Below, piece by piece: positions 22,954 through 32,429 of a stretch of DNA of 57,974 nucleotides. Made by a program: the position numbers and the translations under genes. Numbering within the stretch: the first letter of the stretch is position 1; every line of letters begins with the position of its first letter. The stretch is from Rhodospirillales bacterium (GTDB lineage Bacteria; Pseudomonadota; Alphaproteobacteria; ATCC43930; CGMCC-115725), in assembly GCA_947473305.1 (NCBI GenBank), contig CANJCB010000024.1, forward strand, positions 1 to 57,974, given 5' to 3'. The notes under the pieces were generated by a model. The model was not told where the DNA came from and did not search any database. It saw only the letters and a program-made list of their open reading frames with translations.

Positions 22954-23672
22954 AGCCTTTTTTCATCGGCTGGATGGGATTGCCGAAAGGGCTGAGGCTT
23001 TTCATCGCCGGGGCGGTCGCGATACTGGTCCTGTCCCAGGCGGCCATCGCAGCACTCCTCTATCTCGGCCAGCCGCCGCGCGCGACCGGCGTCTGGGGCG
23101 ACGGCGAGCAGAGCTTCGAGGGCACGCTCCTCACCCTTCCCTATCCCATGGTCCGGCTCGCCCCAGCCGACGGCAAGCCGGCCCGTACGATCCTGCTGGT
23201 CGACGAATGGAAATTCGGCCTGCCGCTCGGATCCGACTTCAAGGACGGCGACAAGGTCGGGGTGCGCGGCTATTCCATCGAACGTAACGGTGTCACCGTT
23301 CTCCAGGTCTCGGCGCCCTTGGACCGTTTGGCGGCAGGAGCCGCCATGCCTGGCATCGACCGCGGCGAGCAAACCCTCACGGGCGAAATCGTCGACAGCA
23401 AATGCTGGACGGGCGCCATGAACCCCGGCGACGGCAAGGCGCATAAGGGCTGCGGGTCGCTCTGCCTCCTGGGCGGGATTCCCGCACTCTTCATCCCGGC
23501 CAATGGATCGGGCTGGTATGTGTTGGCGGATGGCGAAGGCCAATCGCTCGGCGAAGATATCCGCGCAAGGATCGGCGAGCGGCTGACACTCAAAGGCCGT
23601 TTGTTCGGCGAGGGGGACCTTCGCATCCTGCGGGTAGATGCCGACAGCCTCCTGAACTCCCCCACAGGATGA
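22950..23672 (+). CDS. Membrane-anchored exported protein with Cys/His motif, partner of Rieske fusion
   Basis: A 240-residue protein with one N-terminal helix (about residues 15-38) that puts the rest in the periplasm. The C-terminal part contains GEIVDSKCWTGAMNPGDGKA followed by HKGCGSLCLLGGIPALF. C152, H165, C168 and C172 could bind a metal or cofactor. The residues around 140-230 look like an OB-type beta domain, but I cannot name a family with confidence. The ATGA overlap with the Rieske fusion gene implies a stable partnership. It is the last gene of the four-gene operon. Confidence 0.78.
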   Translation: MKPFFIGWMGLPKGLRLFIAGAVAILVLSQAAIAALLYLGQPPRATGVWGDGEQSFEGTLLTLPYPMVRLAPADGKPARTILLVDEWKFGLPLGSDFKDGDKVGVRGYSIERNGVTVLQVSAPLDRLAAGAAMPGIDRGEQTLTGEIVDSKCWTGAMNPGDGKAHKGCGSLCLLGGIPALFIPANGSGWYVLADGEGQSLGEDIRARIGERLTLKGRLFGEGDLRILRVDADSLLNSPTG

Positions 23673-23803
23673 AACCTGGCGCGGGGTACTCGCGGATTTC
23701 TGAAAGCGGTTCCCTCCTTTTTATCATTTGCGGCCAAGGTCGATCCGCGAACATTATCGCGGCTGAGAATCGATCAACGCCAAAACGAGCAGGGTGAGCG
23801 GCA

Positions 23804-24289
23804 ATGCAGGACCTTATCCCTCTCGCCGAAAAGGCGGGCGGTCTGCTCAAGGAACGTCGGCAATCCATCGCCGTCGCAGAGTCATCGACCGGAGGGCTGA
23901 TCGCCGCCTCACTCCTGGCGGTACCAGGCGCTTCGGCCTATTTCCTCGGCGGCGCGGTGGTCTATACCCGCCAAGCCCGGGAAGCGCTGCTCGCCATCGA
24001 GGTCTCGCAACTCGAAGGCATGCGGCCTTCGACCGAAGCCTACGCATTGCTTCTCGCCCGGACCGTGCGCGCGAAATTCGGATCCGCCTGGGCGCTGGCC
24101 GAGACTGGAGCCACCGGCCCGACCGGCAACCGCTACGGCGATGCGGCGGGACATTCCTGCCTCGCGGTCGCAGGCCCGCTGGAGAGATCCATCACCCTCG
24201 AAACCGGCAGTCCCGACCGGGTCGCCAATATGCATGCCTTCGCGGCTGCGGCACTTGATCTTCTGTCGCAGTGTCTTGCCACAAAATAA
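23804..24289 (+). CDS. CinA family protein (nicotinamide-nucleotide amidohydrolase domain)
   Basis: The 161-residue stand-alone CinA C-terminal domain. It shows AESSTGGLIAASLLAVPGAS at about residues 25-44, then V-V-Y-T-R-Q-A-R and AETGATGPTGNRYGDAAG, the signature of PncC-type enzymes that deamidate nicotinamide mononucleotide during NAD recycling. The N-terminal CinA/MoeA-like domain is absent, which is normal for the short form. It starts at ATG 23804 after gagcggc and is followed 16 bp later by metY. The upstream gap 23673-23803 contains a ccgcga/tcgcgg inverted repeat (23745-23762) and no gene. Confidence 0.9.
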   Translation: MQDLIPLAEKAGGLLKERRQSIAVAESSTGGLIAASLLAVPGASAYFLGGAVVYTRQAREALLAIEVSQLEGMRPSTEAYALLLARTVRAKFGSAWALAETGATGPTGNRYGDAAGHSCLAVAGPLERSITLETGSPDRVANMHAFAAAALDLLSQCLATK

Positions 24290-24305
24290 TGAAAAGGTGA
24301 GAGAA

Positions 24306-25601
24306 ATGCCCACGAGCAGCAAGAACCCCGAGACCATCGTCCTGCACGGCGGCTCCTATCGCGCGGATCCCTCGACGGGTTCGGTCGCGGTGCCGATCCA
24401 CCAGACCACCAGCTACCAATTCCGCAACAGCGAGCACGCGGCCAATCTCTTCGCGCTGAAAGAGTTCGGCAATATCTACACACGGATCATGAATCCGACC
24501 CAGGACGTCTTCGAGCAACGTCTCGCGGCGCTGGAAGGCGGGGCTGCGGCGCTGGCGCTCGCCTCCGGCCAGGCGGCCTCCCTGTTCTCGATCCAGAACA
24601 TCTGCCATGCCGGCGATAATTTTGTAAGTTCTACAGACCTTTATGGTGGGACCTGGAACCTCTTTCTTCACACGATGAAGACCATGGGGATCGAGGTTCG
24701 CTTCGTCGATCCTTCCGATCCTGAGAATTTCCGCCGCGCCACCGACGCCCGGACCCGCTGCTATTATGCGGAAACCCTGCCCAATCCGAAGCTCCAGGTT
24801 TTCCCCATCGCCGAGGTCGCCAAGATCGGGCGCGAGCTGGGCGTGCCGCTCATCATGGACAATACGGCCTGCCCCATCCTCTGCCGGCCCTTCGATCATG
24901 GCGCTGCCATCGTCGTCTATTCGACGACCAAATATATCGGCGGCCACGGCACCTCCATCGGTGGCGCGATCGTCGATAGCGGGTCTTTCGCCTGGGAAAA
25001 GCACGCCAGCCGCTTCCCCATGCTGACCCAGCCGGATCCGAGCTATCACGGTGCGGTCTGGACCGAGGCGGTGAAGCCCATCGGACCCGTCGCCTATATC
25101 ATCAAGGCGCGGGTGACCCTGTTGCGCGACATCGGCGCGGCCATGAGCCCCTTCAACGCCTTCGCCTTCATCCAGGGGCTGGAAACCCTGCCGCTCCGGA
25201 TGCGCGCTCATTGCGAGAATGCCTCGGCTGTGGCCAAGCATCTTTCCGGCCATGCGAAGGTCGCAAAGGTGATCTATCCCGGCCTTATGACGGGAGAGAC
25301 GAAGCGCCGGGCCGACGCTTATCTGAAGCGCGGCTACGGCGGCCTTCTGGGTTTCGAGCTCAAGGGCGGGATGGAGGCTGGCAAGCGCTTCATCGACGCG
25401 CTGCAGATGTTTTACCATGTCGCCAATATCGGTGACGCCCGAAGCCTCGCCATCCACCCCGCCTCCACCACCCATTCGCAGCTTTCCGCCGAGGAACAGG
25501 CCCAGACCGGCGTCACCGAAGGCTATGTGCGGCTGTCGCTCGGGATCGAGCATATCGACGACATTCTCGCCGACCTCGACCAGGCACTCGCCGCCGCATA
25601 A
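24306..25601 (+). CDS. metY: O-acetylhomoserine aminocarboxypropyltransferase (sulfhydrylase)
   Basis: A 431-residue PLP enzyme of the Cys/Met metabolism family. It makes homocysteine (or cysteine) from O-acetylhomoserine and sulfide. Evidence includes the N-terminal T-I-V-L-H-G-G motif, VPIHQTTSYQF, R-I-M-N-P-T, SGQAASLFSIQNI, D-N-T in the PLP-phosphate region and the Schiff-base lysine K209 in VVYSTTKYIGGHGTSIGG. The C-terminal ATxTHSQLS-type motif reads SLAIHPASTTHSQLSAEEQ. The length fits MetY (about 425-435) and not the shorter MetZ. A ggtgagag site precedes ATG 24306. Confidence 0.93.
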   Translation: MPTSSKNPETIVLHGGSYRADPSTGSVAVPIHQTTSYQFRNSEHAANLFALKEFGNIYTRIMNPTQDVFEQRLAALEGGAAALALASGQAASLFSIQNICHAGDNFVSSTDLYGGTWNLFLHTMKTMGIEVRFVDPSDPENFRRATDARTRCYYAETLPNPKLQVFPIAEVAKIGRELGVPLIMDNTACPILCRPFDHGAAIVVYSTTKYIGGHGTSIGGAIVDSGSFAWEKHASRFPMLTQPDPSYHGAVWTEAVKPIGPVAYIIKARVTLLRDIGAAMSPFNAFAFIQGLETLPLRMRAHCENASAVAKHLSGHAKVAKVIYPGLMTGETKRRADAYLKRGYGGLLGFELKGGMEAGKRFIDALQMFYHVANIGDARSLAIHPASTTHSQLSAEEQAQTGVTEGYVRLSLGIEHIDDILADLDQALAAA

Positions 25602-25682
25602 GAGCCATGCCGAAAAACTTTGCAGCCCGGAGGTCACTTCATCTTACATGCTGAGGAGACAACCACTTCGACCGGTCCAGCC

Positions 25683-26522
25683 ATGACGCAAACTCCGGAA
25701 AAAGATCTGCCCTTCGTCGAAGGCGAGCTGACCTATCTCGTTCCTATGAGCGAGAAGCCCTACACCTATACCTTCGATCGTCCGGGTGACCCGAAACGGA
25801 CCAACCAAGTGTTCGAGAACCGGAAGCTTCCGATCCACGACGCACGTGCTCTTCCCGGTCACCTCTCGATAGATCGGGAAGGGTTCGAACTCCTAAAGCG
25901 GCCCAGCACCGTCCGCGACTTCTACGACGAAGACGAGTTGCGGCGGATCTATTATCCGGAAACCCAGCGGATCATCGCCGAGGCGACGGGCGCCAATCGC
26001 GTCGTCGTCTTCGATCATACGATCCGCCGCCGTCTGCCCGGCGTTGCGGATCGCACGGCGGGGCAGCCGCGCCAGCCCGCCACCCATATCCATAACGACT
26101 ACACCCTGAAGTCCGGCCCGCAACGGGTGCGCGACGTGATGGGCGACGAGGCCGAGACGTTACTGAAGCACCGGTTCGCCCTGATCAATCTCTGGCGCCC
26201 GATCACCGGCCCGTTGCGCGACGCACCGCTGGCCTTTTCCGACGCACGTACCGTGGCCGACAGGGATTTCATAGCTTCGGAACTCATCTATCCGGACCGG
26301 ACGGGGGAGATTTTTCAGGTGGTCTGGAGCCCGTCCCACCGCTGGTTCTATGTGCCGGAGATGCGGCCCGACGAAGCCTTGCTCATCAAGTGCTACGATT
26401 CGCTGACCGACGGCACCGCACGCTTTTCCGCTCATACGGCCTTCGTCGATCCCACCGCACCGAAAGACATCCTGCCTCGCGAAAGCATCGAGATCCGCAC
26501 GATCGCCTTCTACGACGCATAA
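25683..26522 (+). CDS. CmcJ/NvfI-like oxidoreductase family protein
   Basis: A 279-residue protein similar to CmcJ-like proteins (named after the cephamycin 7-alpha-methoxylation partner) and related fungal oxygenases. Visible conserved pieces are RPSTVRDFYDEDELRRIYYP, VVVFDHTIRRR, the H-x-H-x-D-Y-T stretch (THIHNDYT), INLWRPITGPLRDAPLAF and W-F-Y-V-P-E-M-R-P-D-E. HIHND together with a later His resembles a 2OG/Fe(II) dioxygenase metal site. I chose ATG 25683; an in-frame ATG at 25620 is possible, and the nearest good Shine-Dalgarno (gaggag, 25652-25657) fits neither perfectly. Bacterial members are mostly uncharacterised. Confidence 0.8.
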   Translation: MTQTPEKDLPFVEGELTYLVPMSEKPYTYTFDRPGDPKRTNQVFENRKLPIHDARALPGHLSIDREGFELLKRPSTVRDFYDEDELRRIYYPETQRIIAEATGANRVVVFDHTIRRRLPGVADRTAGQPRQPATHIHNDYTLKSGPQRVRDVMGDEAETLLKHRFALINLWRPITGPLRDAPLAFSDARTVADRDFIASELIYPDRTGEIFQVVWSPSHRWFYVPEMRPDEALLIKCYDSLTDGTARFSAHTAFVDPTAPKDILPRESIEIRTIAFYDA

Positions 26523-27749
<1,227 letters not shown>

Positions 27750-27758
27750 GCCCGTCAA

Positions 27759-28466
27759 TTAGACCGAGAGGGCGACGCTCAGATGGCGTTCCATGAGGGC
27801 AGTATCGTTGCGGAAAGTTGTGGACGGCCCCCGATGGACGACCTTGCCCCGGTCCAACACGACGACGGTCTCGCAAAAATCCAGCGCCCGGTCGATCTGC
27901 TGCTCGACGAGGAGGACGCTCATGGAAAGGCTCGACAGGGCCGCCATGAGCTGATCGCAGATGACCGGGGCCAATCCTTCCAAAGGCTCGTCGAGAAGCA
28001 GGACCTTCGGCTGCCCCAGAAGCGTCCGCGCCACGGTCAGCATCTGCTGCTCCCCACCGGAGAGCGATGAACCAGGGTTCCGACGGCGCTCCTTGAGGCG
28101 CGGGAAAAGGGCATAGGCCTCGTCGAGCGCAGCGCGCGGACGGCGCTTCAAGCCGGTGATGAGGTTTTCCTCCACCGAGAGCGAGGGGAAAATATTGCGG
28201 GTCTGCGGCACATAACCGAGCCCCCCGGCTGCTCGGGCGAAGGACTTCAGGCGCGTCAGTTCCATTCCGTCGAGTTGGATGGATCCGCCGTGAAAGGTCG
28301 TCTGACCGACGAGGGTCGCCAGCGTCGTGGTCTTCCCCACCCCGTTACGCCCCAAAAGCGCCACGCGGGCTCCTGGCGAGACGGAGAAGGAAACGTCCTC
28401 CAGGATCCGCGTCTCGCCATAACCCGCGGTGATTCCGACGACATCGAGCTTTCCTTCAGCCGGCAT
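27759..28466 (-). CDS. livF: Branched-chain-type ABC transporter ATP-binding protein (LivF)
   Basis: A 235-residue ATPase, the second energy subunit of a Liv-type importer. Motifs are Walker A GRNGVGKTT, Q-loop YVPQTRNIFP, signature SGGEQQMLTVART, Walker B VLLLDEPLEGLAP and a switch region in VLLVEQQID where LivF proteins lack the His. It overlaps the livG stop by 11 bp and converges with pobA, with 9 bp between the stops. Liv-type systems carry amino acids, amides, urea or aromatic acids. The pob/pca surroundings suggest an aromatic acid. Confidence 0.93.
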   Translation of the reverse strand: MPAEGKLDVVGITAGYGETRILEDVSFSVSPGARVALLGRNGVGKTTTLATLVGQTTFHGGSIQLDGMELTRLKSFARAAGGLGYVPQTRNIFPSLSVEENLITGLKRRPRAALDEAYALFPRLKERRRNPGSSLSGGEQQMLTVARTLLGQPKVLLLDEPLEGLAPVICDQLMAALSSLSMSVLLVEQQIDRALDFCETVVVLDRGKVVHRGPSTTFRNDTALMERHLSVALSV

Positions 28467-29214
28467 CGGCGCGGACTCCGAGATAAACTTCCCGCACCCG
28501 GGGGTCGGCCATGATCTCGCCCGGTGTGCCGTCGCAGAGCAGCTTCCCCTGCGACAGCACCACGACCCGACGCGCGAAGCGCGAGACGAGGTCCATGTCG
28601 TGCTCGACCATCAACACGGCCAAACTCGGCGGCAGGCGGTCCAGAGCGTCGAGAATGCGCTGGCTCTCCCCATGGGGCACCCCCGCCGCAGGCTCGTCGA
28701 GAATGAGGAACCGGGGCTTCAAGGCCAAAGCCAGCGCTATCTCCAACAGCCGCTGCTGCCCATAGGCCAGCATACCCACGGGCCGCTCCGCGACAGCCCC
28801 CAGCCCCATCTCGTCGAGATAGGTCCTGGCCTCGTCTTCGACGCCCGCCATGCGCTTCACGGAGGAAAAGACCCGATAGGTTTTCCCCTCCCGTTCCAGG
28901 ATCGCGAGTTCCAAATGCTCGCGGGCGGTCATGCCGCGGAAAAGGCGCGCGATCTGGAAGGAGCGCACGAGACCGCGCTTGACCCGGGCCGGCGCCGCCA
29001 GCCTGGTGATATCGCGACCGTCGAGATGGATCGCGCCGCCGCTGGGCGGCAGGACTCCTGTCACCATGTTGACGAAGGTCGTCTTGCCCGCCCCATTGGG
29101 ACCGATGAGCGCGAGACGTTCGCCTTCCTCGATGTAGAGGGTGATATCTGAGCAAGCATCGAGGCCGCCGAACTTCCTCGACAGATGCCTGATCTCCAGC
29201 ACACCGCCGATCAT
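28456..29214 (-). CDS. livG: Branched-chain-type ABC transporter ATP-binding protein (LivG)
   Basis: A 252-residue ATPase with Walker A IGPNGAGKTTF, the LivG-specific LVRSFQIARLFRGMTAREHL segment after the Q-loop, a signature in the form LAYGQQRLLEIALAL, Walker B FLILDEPAAGVP, the switch VEHDMD and the final V-R-E-V-Y-L-G. The frame is open much further upstream, but ATG 29214 gives the family N-terminus and overlaps the livM stop by ATGA. Confidence 0.93.
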   Translation of the reverse strand: MIGGVLEIRHLSRKFGGLDACSDITLYIEEGERLALIGPNGAGKTTFVNMVTGVLPPSGGAIHLDGRDITRLAAPARVKRGLVRSFQIARLFRGMTAREHLELAILEREGKTYRVFSSVKRMAGVEDEARTYLDEMGLGAVAERPVGMLAYGQQRLLEIALALALKPRFLILDEPAAGVPHGESQRILDALDRLPPSLAVLMVEHDMDLVSRFARRVVVLSQGKLLCDGTPGEIMADPRVREVYLGVRADAG

Positions 29215-30182
29215 CGCTTGGCCTCCGCGCGCTTGCGGAATCGAGCAATCGCGGGATCCAGGACCGCCACGATGCCGCCCGGCACGAAAAGCACGATGGC
29301 GACCAGCATCGCGCCGATTACCAACATCCAGCGGAAAGGATCGGCGGCGGAGAGGATATGGTGGATCGTCATGAAGCCCACCGTGCCGATGATCGCGCCG
29401 CAAAGCCGCCCGGCGCCGCCCAGTACCAACATGACCAAGGCCTCGGCGGACCAGGAAAAACTGACGCTGTCGAGACCGACGATCCCGCTGGTGACCGCGG
29501 TGACGGCCCCGGCAACTCCCGCAAAGACACCGGAAATCCCATACATGACGATCAGATAGCGTCGGGGACGCCCCCCCAGGGCGACGACGCGCAAGGGATC
29601 CTCCTTCACGCCCCGGCAGGCAAGGCCGAAGGGCGAGCGCACGATCCGGCGCGCCACCAGGATGCCGATGACCAGCACGGTCAGCGCGAAGAGGTAGCCG
29701 GTGCGGCCATACATATCGAAACGGAAAGTCCCGAAGACCGGCGCGGCGGACACTCCCCCCAGCCCGTCGCTGCCGCCCGTATAGTCCCGCGCCTTGTTGA
29801 CCACCTCGCGGACGATCTCGCCCACCGCGATGGTCAGCATCAGGAGCGTCAATCCCCGCGCCCGCAGGATGAGCGTCCCGGTGACGAGCGCCACCAGCCC
29901 GCCCACGACGCCGCCGATCCCGAGCAGGACAATGGGATCCTGCACCAGCCGGATCGAGGCGATCCCCGCCGCATAGGCCCCCGCGCCGAAAAGCGCCGCC
30001 TGCCCCATCGACGGAATGCCGCCATAGCCCAGGATCAGATCCAGCGACAGCACATAAAGCGCCGTCGCGGCGATGCGGGTCATGAAGCCCAGGTCTTCGG
30101 GGAAGACGAAGAAAGCGGCGACGCCCAGCACGGCGACGAGGGCAACGCCCATCTGATCGATAAGCGCCCCCTTCCCGGTCAT
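29211..30182 (-). CDS. livM: Branched-chain-type ABC transporter permease (LivM)
   Basis: A 323-residue inner-membrane permease with 8-10 helices. LivM hallmarks are L-D-L-I-L-G-Y-G-G-I-P-S-M-G-Q-A-A-L-F-G-A-G-A-Y near residues 47-70, ARGLTLLMLTIAVGEIV, the coupling loop C-R-G-V-K-E-D-P-L-R and VMLVLGGAGRLCGAIIG near the C-terminus. Both ends overlap neighbours by ATGA, so livH, livM and livG are translationally coupled. Confidence 0.93.
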   Translation of the reverse strand: MTGKGALIDQMGVALVAVLGVAAFFVFPEDLGFMTRIAATALYVLSLDLILGYGGIPSMGQAALFGAGAYAAGIASIRLVQDPIVLLGIGGVVGGLVALVTGTLILRARGLTLLMLTIAVGEIVREVVNKARDYTGGSDGLGGVSAAPVFGTFRFDMYGRTGYLFALTVLVIGILVARRIVRSPFGLACRGVKEDPLRVVALGGRPRRYLIVMYGISGVFAGVAGAVTAVTSGIVGLDSVSFSWSAEALVMLVLGGAGRLCGAIIGTVGFMTIHHILSAADPFRWMLVIGAMLVAIVLFVPGGIVAVLDPAIARFRKRAEAKR

Positions 30183-31048
30183 GCGGCCCTCTTGTCGAAG
30201 AAGCCATTGGGCCAGCGGAAGAGGATCAGGACGAGCGCGCCATAGAAGAAGAAATCGCCGAAATTGGGGAAGAGGTACTTGGCCCCCGTGTCGAGGATCC
30301 CCAGCGCCAGCGAAGCCGCGACCGACCCCAGGATGCTGCCCGCTCCGCCCACCGCGACCACCGCCAGCAGGATCACGATATAGCGGATCGCGTAATAGGG
30401 CTCCAAGGGCAGCAGTTCCGCGCCAAGCACGCCACCTAAGGCCGCCAAGCCCGATCCCAGCGCGAAGGTCGCCGCATAGAGCGTCTCGGTCTTGATCCCC
30501 AGGGCCGCCGCCATCTTGGGATCGTCCACGGCGGCCCGCAGCCTGATCCCGAAATCGGTCTTCTCCAGCAGCGCCCAAAGCCCGAGGATCGTCGCCACGC
30601 CCATCCCGATGACGAAGATCCGATGCGCCGAGATGATCTTGGGGCCGAGCGATACCGGGCCGCTCAAAAGTTCGGGCAAGGGGATCTGCTTCAAGGTCGG
30701 GCCGAAGATGATGTTCATGGTGGCGACCACCATGAAAGCGAGCCCGATGGTCAGCAGCACCTGGGGCAACTCGTTTTCAACGCCATAGAGCCGCCGGTAG
30801 AGAAGCCGTTCGAGAGGAAGCGAGATCAGCACGGTAACGACGATGGCCAGGATCAGAGCGCCTGCGTAACCGAAGCCCAGGGACTGGATGGCATAGGAGG
30901 CCGTATAGCCTCCGATCATGGCGAAGGCGCTATGGGCCAGGTTCACCACGCGCATCAGGCCGAGCGTGACCGAAAGCCCGACCGAGATGATGAACAGGAT
31001 CATCCCATAGGCGATCCCGTCCACCACGATGCCGAAGACTGTTTCCAA
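30179..31048 (-). CDS. livH: Branched-chain-type ABC transporter permease (LivH)
   Basis: A 289-residue permease. LivH signs are GIAYGMILFIISVGLSVTLG with L-M-R-V-V-N-L-A-H-S-A-F-A-M near the N-terminus, the loop FGIRLRAAVDDPKMAAALGI and A-V-V-A-V-G-G-A-G-S-I-L-G-S near the C-terminus. It pairs with LivM to form the channel. It lies 76 bp after the binding-protein gene, with an intergenic inverted repeat between them. Confidence 0.93.
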   Translation of the reverse strand: METVFGIVVDGIAYGMILFIISVGLSVTLGLMRVVNLAHSAFAMIGGYTASYAIQSLGFGYAGALILAIVVTVLISLPLERLLYRRLYGVENELPQVLLTIGLAFMVVATMNIIFGPTLKQIPLPELLSGPVSLGPKIISAHRIFVIGMGVATILGLWALLEKTDFGIRLRAAVDDPKMAAALGIKTETLYAATFALGSGLAALGGVLGAELLPLEPYYAIRYIVILLAVVAVGGAGSILGSVAASLALGILDTGAKYLFPNFGDFFFYGALVLILFRWPNGFFDKRAA

Positions 31049-31058
31049 AGCTAGGCCA

Positions 31059-31077
31059 CCCTGAAGGGCGGAGAGGG
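31059..31077 (-). repeat. Dispersed 19-bp intergenic repeat, copy 2
   Basis: The reverse complement of 7428-7446, with all 19 bases identical. Here it lies between the Liv-type binding-protein gene and livH, and the surrounding palindrome is not complete (only a short accct/agggt arm pair remains). Shared position in intergenic gaps suggests a small dispersed element. Confidence 0.5.
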
Positions 31078-31089
31078 TTCAACAAGCAA

Positions 31090-31133
31090 AAGCGCTGGGG
31101 TGACCTTACCTCGCTTCACAAAGTTCAGCGCTT
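31090..31133 (-). terminator. Possible attenuator hairpin between binding-protein and permease genes
   Basis: aagcgctg (31090-31097) and cagcgctt (31126-31133) are perfect 8-bp inverted arms separated by 28 bases. They overlap the last codons of the binding-protein gene. Binding proteins are usually made in excess over permeases, and a partial terminator at this point is common. The long loop and lack of a U-tract make this weak. Confidence 0.3.
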
Positions 31134-32300
31134 GTAACCAAAATCCGGCTGGTCGGCGACGATGGTCACTTCGGTGTTCTGATACTTGCCGTCCACCTTC
31201 TCCAGGGTGCGCAGATAGACGTTCTGCACCAGATGGCGGCTGTCGGGATCGATCATCACGGGACCGCGCGGGCTTTCCCACTTCATGCCCTTGATCGCCG
31301 CGATCTGCTTGACGCCGTCCGACTTGCCCTTGGTCGCCTCGACCATCTTGTAAATGACATGAGCGCCGTCATAGGCGTCGACCGTGGTGAAAGTGACCTT
31401 GTCGTTATTGCCGAACATCTCCTTGTGCTTGGCGAGGAACGCCTGATTCGCCGCCGACTTATGGGCGGCGCTGTAATGGAAGCTGGTCACGAGGCCCAGC
31501 GCCGGCTCGCCCAGGGCCGGAAGATCGGGTTCCATGACGAGATCGCCGGTGGAGAAGAACTTCATCTTCTGCCGGAGGCCGTTGTCGCTGAACTGCTTGA
31601 CGAAAGTGACCGCCGTCGGCCCCGCCGGCAGGAAGGCGAAGAGCGCGTCGGCATTCGAATCCTTGATGCGCTGCATGAAGGCCGCGAAATCGGTGGCCGC
31701 GACCGGCATGCGGATGCTCTCGGCGATCTTGCCGCCCGCCTTCTCGAAGGTCGCCTTGAAGGCGGTCTCGGCGTCGATGCCGGGACCATAGTCGCTGACC
31801 GCGGTCACGACCGTCTTGGACCCGCCGCTCGCCACGTAATTCGCCAGCGGCACGGTGTTCTGCCAGAGCGTGAAGGAGGTCCGCACGAAGAAAGGCGACT
31901 TCTCGGTGATCGCGGAGGTCGCCGCGTTGAAGATCACGGCCGGAATCTTCGCTTCGTCGATCAGGGGGGCCACGGCCAAAGCGTCGGGCGTGAAATAGAA
32001 GCCCGCGAGGAAGGCCACCTTGTCCTTGACGATCAATTCCTGGGCGAGGGCCTTCGACTGCGCGGGATTGGCGGCGTCGAGGTCTTTATAGATGAATTCG
32101 ATGGTATCGCCGCCAACGGTCTTGCCGTGCTGCGCCTGATAGACCTCGACCCCTTCCTTGAAGGTCAGGCCGCTCAAGGCAAAGGGGCCGGACATCGGAC
32201 CGATCACGCCGACCTTGATGGTGCCGGCGTCAGCGGTCCCCATGCCGAGGGCCACCGTGAAAACGGCGCCAAGAAGCGCCTTGCGCAAATTTCTTGTCAT
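31125..32300 (-). CDS. Branched-chain-type ABC transporter substrate-binding protein
   Basis: A 391-residue periplasmic protein with a Sec signal (basic MTRNLRK, hydrophobic core to residue 18, cleavage near T-A-D-A-G) and the type-I binding-protein fold: IKVGVIGPMSGPFALSG at the start, E-F-I-Y-K-D-x-D-A-A-N-P, PAVIFNAATSAIT, AVSDYGPGIDAETAF and FVKQFSDNGLRQK. It captures the substrate for LivH/M/G/F. The nearby pob and pca genes point to 4-hydroxybenzoate or protocatechuate, an inference from context. It is the first gene of the minus-strand liv operon. Confidence 0.92.
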   Translation of the reverse strand: MTRNLRKALLGAVFTVALGMGTADAGTIKVGVIGPMSGPFALSGLTFKEGVEVYQAQHGKTVGGDTIEFIYKDLDAANPAQSKALAQELIVKDKVAFLAGFYFTPDALAVAPLIDEAKIPAVIFNAATSAITEKSPFFVRTSFTLWQNTVPLANYVASGGSKTVVTAVSDYGPGIDAETAFKATFEKAGGKIAESIRMPVAATDFAAFMQRIKDSNADALFAFLPAGPTAVTFVKQFSDNGLRQKMKFFSTGDLVMEPDLPALGEPALGLVTSFHYSAAHKSAANQAFLAKHKEMFGNNDKVTFTTVDAYDGAHVIYKMVEATKGKSDGVKQIAAIKGMKWESPRGPVMIDPDSRHLVQNVYLRTLEKVDGKYQNTEVTIVADQPDFGYKR

Positions 32301-32351
32301 GGGTTCCCCTCCCTGCCGGGCGGAGCCGAGCGCCTCGCCCTTTGCCCCGGG

Positions 32352-32380
32352 ACCGTAAAGGGCGGTCTCCCGGGCGTCAA
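32352..32380 (-). promoter_or_regulatory. Candidate promoter of the liv operon
   Basis: On the minus strand TTGACG (32380-32375) is followed after exactly 17 bp by TACGGT (32357-32352). Five of six -35 bases match, but only three of six -10 bases. The start would fall near 32345, about 45 bases before ATG 32300. The -35 hexamer is the first of five identical ones in the tandem array at 32375-32429. Confidence 0.4.
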
Positions 32381-32429
32381 GCCAGCGTCAAGGCGGCGTC
32401 AAGGCGGCGTCAAGCCAGCGTCAAGGCGG
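32375..32429. repeat. Five tandem 11-bp units in the liv/pca divergent promoter region
   Basis: Five consecutive 11-bp units start at 32375, 32386, 32397, 32408 and 32419. They are of two types, cgtcaagccag (A) and cgtcaaggcgg (B), in the order A-B-B-A-B, followed by a partial unit (cgtcacgg). Each carries TTGACG on the minus strand. The period equals about one DNA helical turn, so all copies face the same side. The array lies between the divergent liv operon (ATG 32300) and pcaF (ATG 32525), and could be a cooperative regulator-binding array or a row of -35 elements. Confidence 0.7.

Noticed and set aside
23673-23803. SAM-type riboswitch upstream of the cinA/metY pair
   Set aside because: metY genes in Alphaproteobacteria often have one, but no matching conserved core was visible, and metY itself starts only 16 bp after the CinA-type gene.
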